Positions 15,115-19,844 of a stretch of DNA of 19,844 bases are shown here, piece by piece. The stretch's first letter is position 1. Every line of letters begins with the position of its first letter. The translations under genes and the position numbers were made by a program. The DNA is from Candidatus Omnitrophota bacterium. Lineage in GTDB: Bacteria > Omnitrophota > Gorgyraeia > 2-02-FULL-51-18. A model generated the notes under the pieces. It had not been told where the DNA came from and did no database searches. It saw nothing but the letters and a program-made list of their open reading frames with translations. Where the stretch lies: contig JAHFFM010000012.1 in assembly GCA_023247935.1 (NCBI GenBank), positions 1-19,844 of the forward strand, written 5' to 3'.

Positions 15115-15204
15115 CACTCAAAAGATTCAATCTTCCTCACATCTAGGCTTGATTGAATCGGCACTTCGTGCCTATGAATTGCTTTGCAATTCATTTTTTG
15201 AGTG
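15115..15204. repeat. Compact 90-nt four-way-junction (cloverleaf) element
   Basis: A 9-bp closing stem (15115-15123 with 15196-15204) encloses three consecutive hairpins. Arm 1 is GATTCAATC/GATTGAATC, 9 bp with an 18-nt loop (15124-15159). Arm 2 is GGCAC-TTC-GTGCC (15160-15172). Arm 3 is ATGAATTGC-TTT-GCAATTCAT (15174-15194). Only two bases are left unpaired at the junction. It is not a tRNA: there is no anticodon-arm or T-arm sequence and no CCA. On the plus strand, arm 3 followed by a T-run also looks like a terminator, but no plus-strand gene precedes it. Confidence 0.75.
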
Positions 15205-15287
15205 AATTAAAACCAGGTTGGGAGTTGAGTATCTTTTGCCCTCTTGTTGTAACTTGTGGGTTATCTACTTTCTATGTTTTAACATAA
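15205..15287. other. Short spacer between structured elements
   Basis: No gene or promoter is evident here. The only structure is the small palindrome TATGTTTTAACATA at 15273-15286, which abuts the next element. Confidence 0.5.
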
Positions 15288-15613
15288 GCTTAAAACCTAA
15301 ACTTAGACCCCAAATAGCTCCTTCGCAGCGACCTTGCGCTTTTTCTGCCCGCTTATGGTCTTTCTCTAAGTGATAAGGGGGGACGCCAAAAATCACTTGA
15401 GGCACCGGTTCTTTGGTGCCGAATTGATTTTTGGTCGGGGGGCTGTTGGTTAAGAGGGGTTGAGCATCCATAGTAAATTGTGCGCGAAGCGCACATATAT
15501 AAAGCATGCGAGACAAGTCTAGACATCCCCCATCACTTAGAGAAAGGCCATGGGCGGAAAAGGCGCTCGGGAGCGAAGAAGGAGTTATTTGGGGTCTAGG
15601 CTTAGGCTTAAGC
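15288..15613. repeat. 326-bp foldback element with about 90-bp imperfect terminal inverted repeats
   Basis: The left arm (15288 to about 15384) and the reverse complement of the right arm (15613 to about 15522) align along their length. Both begin GCTTAA, then share AGACCCCAAATA (15305-15316) and TTTCTCTAAGTGAT (15361-15374, matching 15532-15545), with scattered mismatches and small gaps between. The centre holds a 10-bp plus 6-bp hairpin (CCAAAAATCA with TGATTTTTGG, GGCACC with GGTGCC, 15386-15434) and TGTGCGC-GAA-GCGCACA (15479-15495). The right end includes the last codon and stop of the helicase gene. The form is that of a MITE or foldback element. No clear target-site duplication is seen. 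Confidence 0.75.
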
Positions 15614-17620
15614 GAGCTCCCACGCGGTTTTGTAGCCGCCGACTTCTTCGGAGTAGGCTATGAATTGTTTGTAGAATGGGAGTGAAGAAATGGTGGTGCT
15701 GTCACCGATGACGATGAGTTTTCGTCTCGCGCGGGTCATGGCTACGTTCATGCGGCGTGTGTCGTTCAAGAAACCCATCTCACCGGCCATATTCGAACGC
15801 ACCAGCGAAACAATTACAAGCTCCTTTTCACGCCCTTGAAATCCATCCACGCTGTCGATTTCAAGCCCGGGATCCGGATAGAGCCGCGTCAAATAACGCA
15901 CCTGCGCGCGATAAGGGCTGATCACGGCTATTTCAGAAACCGGCACCCCCGCTTCAATTAATTTTTTAAGCTCTTGAATCACAAGCTCCGCTTCCTCAGG
16001 ATTGTAACGGCTCTCGCTCCCCTCTTCCAATTTTTCCTCAAACCCTTTTCCGGCCGTGTCGATGTAAACCAGCGCTTCATCCGTTTCCGGGGTCTTTTTA
16101 ACGCCTTTCATTTGGGAAAGCGTCTGATCTTTCACGGAATCATCCGCGACCAATTTATTTTCATAAAAAACGCGCGAGGAAAAACCCATAATTTTATGAT
16201 TCATACGGTACTGACGATCCAAAAGCGTTTTAAAATCCTCCCCCAAAATTTCGTGATAACGCTCAAACAGAGTTTTCCCAAGACCCTTCTTTTCCGCTTC
16301 AACACTTCGCACCGTGGGAGGTAATTGGAAATGGTCTCCGGCCATAATCACTTTCCTGGCGGAGGCCATGGGAATCCAAGCCATAGGCTCCGTCGCCTGC
16401 GTCGCCTCATCGATCACCACCAAATCAAATTCTTTTTCTTTAATAGACCGGTCTTGAACGCTGGTCGGCGTTCCCACAACGACTTCCGTTTCTTTCATAA
16501 CCAGCCGGAATATTTCTTTTTTCATTTTCAGAATTTCCTGCCTAAGCATTGAAATATCCCGGCGAAGCGCCTGTTCTTCTTCCCTGCCTGGACTTCTCCG
16601 GTCACGGTACCTTTCGAGTCTTTTTTTAAGCCGGGTCATTTCGGCTTCGGATTTGGCGAGTTCCTGATTCATCGGATGGAGCGCCAATTTAAAATCAAGC
16701 GTGTATTCTCTCAGATGATTGCTCACTCTGGCGGGATGACCCAGCCGCAAAACATTCACTTTTTTTTGGGCGAGCCTTTCCAGTAAATTGTCGCAGGCGG
16801 TGTTGCTCGGAGCCGTCACAAAAACCGATTGTCCATCCAAAAGCACTTGCCGGATAATTTCTATAAGAACCGTTGTTTTTCCGGTGCCAGGCGGCCCATG
16901 CACCAAAGCCACTTCTTTCGCGGCCAGCGAATTTAAAATCGCTTTTTTTTGGGAAGCGTTCAAGCTCACACTACCGAACGTCGTTCCGTGGGGAGAGGCT
17001 AGCTTGTCTTCCTGACTTCTAACCTCTCCCCACGGAACGACGTTCGTTTGCGTAGGCTTCCTCAAACCAAGCGAAATGTCCCTGAAAAAAGCTAAAAAAG
17101 TGTTTTGAGTTTGAATCACCGCATCCAAAGCCTCTCTCATTCTCCGGAAAGTGACGCGATTTACTGAGCGATGCAATTCAAAACGGCAATGAGAGTCGGA
17201 ATTATCAAAAGCATCCACCCACTTCGGCGCGTCTTCATGAAATGCCACGGTGATCGAATCAGCGGATTTTTCGTAGATGGTTCCGGAGGGAATATTGTCC
17301 GTCAGACTGGGAACGGACACGAGACTGACCATATCGCCTTCTTCCAACGTAAAGATCGGTAGGGGCGCACGGCCGTGCGCCCGTACAGGGTCGGGTTTGA
17401 TGAACGTGGCTAAAAAATGTCCGGCTTCGCTGTAACGCCGCTCCCGAAATTCCAGATTCAAAAGCGCTTTTCCGCGAAATTCTCTTTCAGAAGGCGTCAG
17501 ACCCTCATACTCTGAACGGACTTGCTCGAATTCTTCCTGCTCTTCGAGAAGAACGAGGTCTTTTAAGAAAAAAAAGTAGCTGCTATCCTTCAATTTCTTT
17601 GAGGATTTTCTCAGCCGCAA
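15608..17620 (-). CDS. Superfamily 1B (UPF1/SMUBP-2-like) DNA/RNA helicase
   Basis: A 670-residue helicase in which all main motifs can be read: the Q region LNASQKKAI (220-228), motif I GPPGTGKTT (242-250), Ia TAPSNTACDNLLERL (269-283), II DEATQ (404-408), III GDHFQLPP (428-435), IV LDRQYRMN (467-474), V VDGFQGREKE (591-600) and VI NVAMTRARRKL (625-635). A helical, coiled-coil insertion lies at about 318-375. The nucleic-acid substrate is not known. Two palindromic segments are translated within it: PVRAHGRAP (78-86) and the stretch from about 191 to 216. The start is uncertain. The frame opens at TTG 17620, inside pyrF and without a ribosome site. Another TTG nine codons later also lacks a clear site. 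The recognisable family sequence begins at SSYFFFLKDL. The TAA stop lies within the end of the foldback element. Confidence 0.9.
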   Translation of the reverse strand: MRLRKSSKKLKDSSYFFFLKDLVLLEEQEEFEQVRSEYEGLTPSEREFRGKALLNLEFRERRYSEAGHFLATFIKPDPVRAHGRAPLPIFTLEEGDMVSLVSVPSLTDNIPSGTIYEKSADSITVAFHEDAPKWVDAFDNSDSHCRFELHRSVNRVTFRRMREALDAVIQTQNTFLAFFRDISLGLRKPTQTNVVPWGEVRSQEDKLASPHGTTFGSVSLNASQKKAILNSLAAKEVALVHGPPGTGKTTVLIEIIRQVLLDGQSVFVTAPSNTACDNLLERLAQKKVNVLRLGHPARVSNHLREYTLDFKLALHPMNQELAKSEAEMTRLKKRLERYRDRRSPGREEEQALRRDISMLRQEILKMKKEIFRLVMKETEVVVGTPTSVQDRSIKEKEFDLVVIDEATQATEPMAWIPMASARKVIMAGDHFQLPPTVRSVEAEKKGLGKTLFERYHEILGEDFKTLLDRQYRMNHKIMGFSSRVFYENKLVADDSVKDQTLSQMKGVKKTPETDEALVYIDTAGKGFEEKLEEGSESRYNPEEAELVIQELKKLIEAGVPVSEIAVISPYRAQVRYLTRLYPDPGLEIDSVDGFQGREKELVIVSLVRSNMAGEMGFLNDTRRMNVAMTRARRKLIVIGDSTTISSLPFYKQFIAYSEEVGGYKTAWELA
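16975..17046. repeat. Perfect 24-bp inverted repeat inside the helicase gene
   Basis: The arms 16975-16998 and 17023-17046 are exact reverse complements separated by a 24-nt spacer. The segment is 72 bp, or 24 codons, and translates as the QTNVVPWGEVRSQEDKLASPHGTTFG region just before the helicase Q motif, with no effect on the frame. This fits insertion of a palindromic mobile unit into a linker. Confidence 0.85.
17359..17386. repeat. 28-bp palindromic repeat, in frame within the helicase
   Basis: The core GGGCGCACGGCCGTGCGCCC (17363-17382) is a perfect 20-bp palindrome flanked by GTA and TAC. It is translated on the minus strand as VRAHGRAPL. The same core occurs again at 18315-18334. Confidence 0.85.
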
Positions 17621-18290
17621 CCAAAGGCTGGGGATGCTGGGTGATAGGGCGTCCGACCACGATAAAATCCGCGCCGGCCTCTACCGCTTCCCTGGGAGTG
17701 ATAATTCTTTTTTGGTCTCCATGAGCGGCCCAAATAGGGCGAACGCCGGGAGTGACGATTAAAAAATTCTTTTTCGCAACTTTACGGATAATCGAAATTT
17801 CCTGGCCCGAAGCCACCACGCCGTCCAGTCCGCAATTTTTGGCCAAAACCGTTAAACCTTCCACCTGTTGTTTCACCTTTTTGGAAATTCCCACTTCTTT
17901 TAAATCCTGGTCCGTGAGGCTGGTCAATACGGTAACGCCCAAAACTTTGGGCGGTGAAATTTTGAGATTCGCGGTCGCTTTGTGCACGGCCTGCACGGCG
18001 CTAATCATCATGTTCTTTCCTCCCGCGGCATGCACATTCAGCATGAATACGCCCATTTTAGTGGCTGCCTCGCAAGCCGAAGCCACGGTATTAGGAATAT
18101 CATGAAATTTCAAATCCAGAAAAACGCGGGATTTATGGGAATGAACCATTTCAACCGCTTTGGGTCCCGCGGAAGTAAATAATTCTTTTCCGATTTTGAA
18201 TGTCTTCACAAGCGGTGAAATTTTTTTAACGATCTTTTCTGCTTCTTTTAAATCAGAAAAATCCAATGCGACAATTAATTTTTCGGACAT
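17583..18290 (-). CDS. pyrF: Orotidine 5'-phosphate decarboxylase
   Basis: A 235-residue TIM-barrel enzyme for the last step of UMP synthesis (OMP to UMP and CO2). The catalytic tetrad regions are intact: IVALDFSD (6-13, Asp10), FKIGKELF with Lys32, and DLKFHDIPNT (59-68), which supplies the Asp59-x-Lys61-x2-Asp64 signature. Phosphate-binding PGVRP (181-185) and VVGRPIT (211-217) are also present. The length is normal for the bacterial pyrF type. It follows pyrD after 60 nt that contain a palindromic repeat, and its last 38 nt overlap the opened helicase frame. Confidence 0.96.
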   Translation of the reverse strand: MSEKLIVALDFSDLKEAEKIVKKISPLVKTFKIGKELFTSAGPKAVEMVHSHKSRVFLDLKFHDIPNTVASACEAATKMGVFMLNVHAAGGKNMMISAVQAVHKATANLKISPPKVLGVTVLTSLTDQDLKEVGISKKVKQQVEGLTVLAKNCGLDGVVASGQEISIIRKVAKKNFLIVTPGVRPIWAAHGDQKRIITPREAVEAGADFIVVGRPITQHPQPLVAAEKILKEIEG

Positions 18291-18310
18291 TTACCACCTT
18301 TTCCATCTCT

Positions 18311-18335
18311 GTAAGGGCGCACGGCCGTGCGCCCC
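18311..18335. repeat. Second copy of the GC-rich palindrome, between pyrF and pyrD
   Basis: The 20-bp core at 18315-18334 is identical to the one inside the helicase (17363-17382). Here it lies in the 60-nt gap between pyrD and pyrF, where it could act as an intercistronic hairpin. Its flank has diverged (GTAA on the left, CAAC on the right). Confidence 0.85.
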
Positions 18336-18350
18336 AACGGGGTTATCTGC

Positions 18351-19316
18351 CTATAAAGCCACGGATCCAATTAGCCCTTTAATATTGTTTATCTTCTCTT
18401 TCTTCATAAACTCTTCAATGCCTCTCAGCACGTCCATCGACGCCTGCGGATTGATAAAATTCGCCGTGCCTACCTGGATAGCCGTAGCGCCAGCCACCAA
18501 AAATTCAATGGCGTCCTCCGCGGTGGAAATGCCACCCATTCCCAAAACAGGTATCTTTACTTTCTTCGCAGTTTCCCACACCATGCGAACCGCGATGGGA
18601 CGAATGCAGGGGCCTGACAATCCGCCGGTTTTATTTCCCAAAACCGGTTTTCTGGTTTGAATGTCTATTTTCATGGCAATGAATGTGTTGATCAAAGACA
18701 CCGCGTCCGCTCCGGCGCGCTCCGCAGCCAGCGCCATTTTGGAAATATCCGAAACATCCGGGCCCAGCTTCGCGATCAAAGTTTTGTCCGTGATTTGCCG
18801 CACCGCGGAAACCACTTCTTCAATCATTTTTTCGTCATGCGCGAACATTTTCACGAGAGATAAATTTTCGGTTTTAGAACTATAAGGCACATTCGGACAG
18901 GAAAGATTCAATTCAAAGCCGTCGATTCCTTCCGCCTGATTGAGCAATTCCACGACTTTAACAAATTCATCGACGCTGTAACCCATGGCGCTGACGATGA
19001 CCGGAATGCCGAGTTTTCTGAAATAAGGCATTTTTTCTTCGATGAATTTTTCCGCTCCGGGATTTTGCAAGCCAATGGCGTTCAACATGCCCGCTGGCGT
19101 TTCCGCGATGCGTGGAGAAGGATTTCCCAGTCGGGGCTTGAGCGTAATGGTTTTTGTCACAATCCCGCCAAGTCTCCCTAAATCGAAAAACTTCTCAAAT
19201 TCTTTGCCGTGGCCGAAGGTGCCGGAAGCCACCAGAACGGGATTTTTGAGTTTTATTTTTCCGATTCGAATGGACGTATCAAGGAATTGGGTTTTTACTC
19301 CCATAAGACTTTGCAC
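18351..19316 (-). CDS. pyrD: Dihydroorotate dehydrogenase, class 1B catalytic subunit
   Basis: A 321-residue (from the first GTG) FMN-containing TIM barrel that oxidises dihydroorotate to orotate and passes electrons through PyrK to NAD+. NLSCPN (137-142) carries Cys140, the catalytic base typical of class 1 enzymes. LVASGTFG (28-35), GIVTKTITL (51-59), NAIGLQN (79-85) and the FMN phosphate loop GMGGIS (259-264) are conserved. The adjacent pyrK identifies the NAD-linked 1B type. The frame opens at GTG 19316, overlapping pyrK by 22 nt. ATG 19304 (Met5), overlapping by 10 nt, is an equally good start. Neither has a strong ribosome site. Confidence 0.95.
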   Translation of the reverse strand: MQSLMGVKTQFLDTSIRIGKIKLKNPVLVASGTFGHGKEFEKFFDLGRLGGIVTKTITLKPRLGNPSPRIAETPAGMLNAIGLQNPGAEKFIEEKMPYFRKLGIPVIVSAMGYSVDEFVKVVELLNQAEGIDGFELNLSCPNVPYSSKTENLSLVKMFAHDEKMIEEVVSAVRQITDKTLIAKLGPDVSDISKMALAAERAGADAVSLINTFIAMKIDIQTRKPVLGNKTGGLSGPCIRPIAVRMVWETAKKVKIPVLGMGGISTAEDAIEFLVAGATAIQVGTANFINPQASMDVLRGIEEFMKKEKINNIKGLIGSVAL

Positions 19317-19844
19317 CCGTCAAAAACCGGCCCTTCCGTGCAGGCAATGGCATAACGATAATCTTGTGGGGGCGTGGCATGCCGCGCCCCCACATCAACC
19401 CGCACCTTAATCGCGCATCCCAAACACGCTCCAAATCCGCATGCCATCGGTACTTCTACGGACGCTTCGCAAGGCGTCATAAATTCATCCGCGATGCGGG
19501 AAACCGCTTGAAGCATCGGCGTGGGCCCACAGGTAAATATCCTGATATCCGTAGGGGCGGGCCTTGTGCCCGCCCGTTTTATCTGCGTCTGTCCAATTTG
19601 AAGATGTTTGATCAATATTTGCGTCACAAATCCTTTTATGCCTTTGGATCCGTCATTTGTCGCGACTTGCAAATTCACTCCCAGCGCTTTGAATTCTTTT
19701 TCACAAAGAAGCAGGCTTTTATCCCGGGCACCTAGAAAAACATGAATATTTTCTTTTTTGGCGGTTTTATCCCGCAATAAAGCTTCGGCTAAATGAAATA
19801 AAGGCGGGATGCCAACACCACCCCCAACCAAAATCATCGTAGGG
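19295..19844 (-). CDS. pyrK: Dihydroorotate dehydrogenase electron-transfer subunit (5' end outside window)
   Basis: This is the C-terminal part of the FAD and [2Fe-2S] subunit that links PyrD to NAD+. The frame enters from the window edge. The visible protein starts in the NAD-binding motif ILVGGGVGIPPL and continues through FTCGPTPML to the cluster motif MACGFGACLGCAI and ACTEGPVFD. That motif gives four Cys in the order C-x4-C-x2-C-x24-C. The gap before the last Cys is lengthened by a palindrome-encoded VGARHATPP segment. A second palindrome-encoded stretch, KRAGTRPAPT, precedes FTCGP. The N-terminal FAD domain lies outside the window. It overlaps pyrD. Confidence 0.95.
   Translation of the reverse strand, partial: PTMILVGGGVGIPPLFHLAEALLRDKTAKKENIHVFLGARDKSLLLCEKEFKALGVNLQVATNDGSKGIKGFVTQILIKHLQIGQTQIKRAGTRPAPTDIRIFTCGPTPMLQAVSRIADEFMTPCEASVEVPMACGFGACLGCAIKVRVDVGARHATPPQDYRYAIACTEGPVFDGCKVLWE
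19366..19393. repeat. 28-bp palindrome in frame within pyrK (GARHATP type)
   Basis: The two 14-base halves are reverse complements with one mismatch and start GTGGGGGCG. The minus-strand translation is VGARHATPP, inserted between the third and fourth cluster cysteines. Confidence 0.85.
19551..19576. repeat. GC-rich palindrome in frame within pyrK (RAGTRPAP type)
   Basis: GGGCGGGC (19555-19562) pairs with GCCCGCCC (19568-19575) around a 5-nt loop, and it is preceded by GTAG. The minus-strand translation is KRAGTRPAPT, just before the conserved FTCGP motif. Confidence 0.8.

Noticed and set aside
14801..15130. Open minus-strand frame of about 109 codons before pyrE
   Set aside because: It is a translation of the inverted-repeat element, Arg/Cys/Ala-rich, with no ribosome site or family resemblance, and it runs through both arms of the hairpin.
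15115..15204. tRNA gene suggested by the cloverleaf shape
   Set aside because: There is no conserved T-loop, anticodon arm or acceptor features, and the arm lengths do not fit a tRNA.
15265..15516. Open minus-strand frame of about 83 codons
   Set aside because: It lies wholly within the foldback element, and its sequence mirrors the inverted repeats. There is no support for a protein.

Overview
The window looks like a stretch of chromosome from a diderm, uncultivated-type bacterium. A secretin, a type II secretion/type IV pilus inner-membrane platform and a complete pyrimidine set of the PyrK/PyrD-1B kind point to a Gram-negative lineage. The gene fusions, the tail-fibre-like surface protein and the many short GC-rich palindromes are reminiscent of Candidatus Omnitrophota (PVC superphylum). 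That placement is inference. Every gene is on the minus strand, so the text runs from high to low coordinates.

Region 1 (19844-17583) carries pyrimidine biosynthesis: a partial pyrK, then pyrD and pyrF, with overlapping or tightly packed ends. Region 2 (17620-15608) is an SF1B (UPF1/SMUBP-2-like) helicase whose start overlaps pyrF. Region 3 (15613-14792) is about 800 bp without a credible protein gene. It holds three consecutive inverted-repeat elements: a 326-bp foldback unit that includes the helicase stop codon, a compact 90-nt four-arm cloverleaf, and a 170-bp branched long hairpin. A strong extended -10 promoter then sits directly against the pyrE start. Region 4 (14791-13629) is pyrE followed after 8 nt by an exported small heat-shock protein.

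Region 5 (13375-4267) is a probable operon for an envelope machine: a MerR-type DNA-binding protein, a ParA ATPase, a PilM-PilN fusion, a PilO-PilP fusion, a secretin with a C-terminal TPR-like tail, GspF, GspE with an MshEN-like N-terminus, and a pseudopilin. Most joints overlap by 1-4 nt or abut. The two fusions reproduce the architecture of GspL and of GspM+GspC, so the machine is built like a reduced T2SS/T4P hybrid. No PilT retraction ATPase and no prepilin peptidase are present here.

Region 6 (4067-1) has its own promoter and encodes a very large exported, tail-fibre-like repeat protein. It runs off the window and contains an exact 717-bp tandem duplication. It is a plausible substrate of the adjacent secretion system.

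The features most worth a second look are the RPE-like palindromic insertions read in frame inside pyrK and the helicase, the clustered structured elements before pyrE, the MerR/ParA pair heading a secretion operon, and the exported Hsp20.
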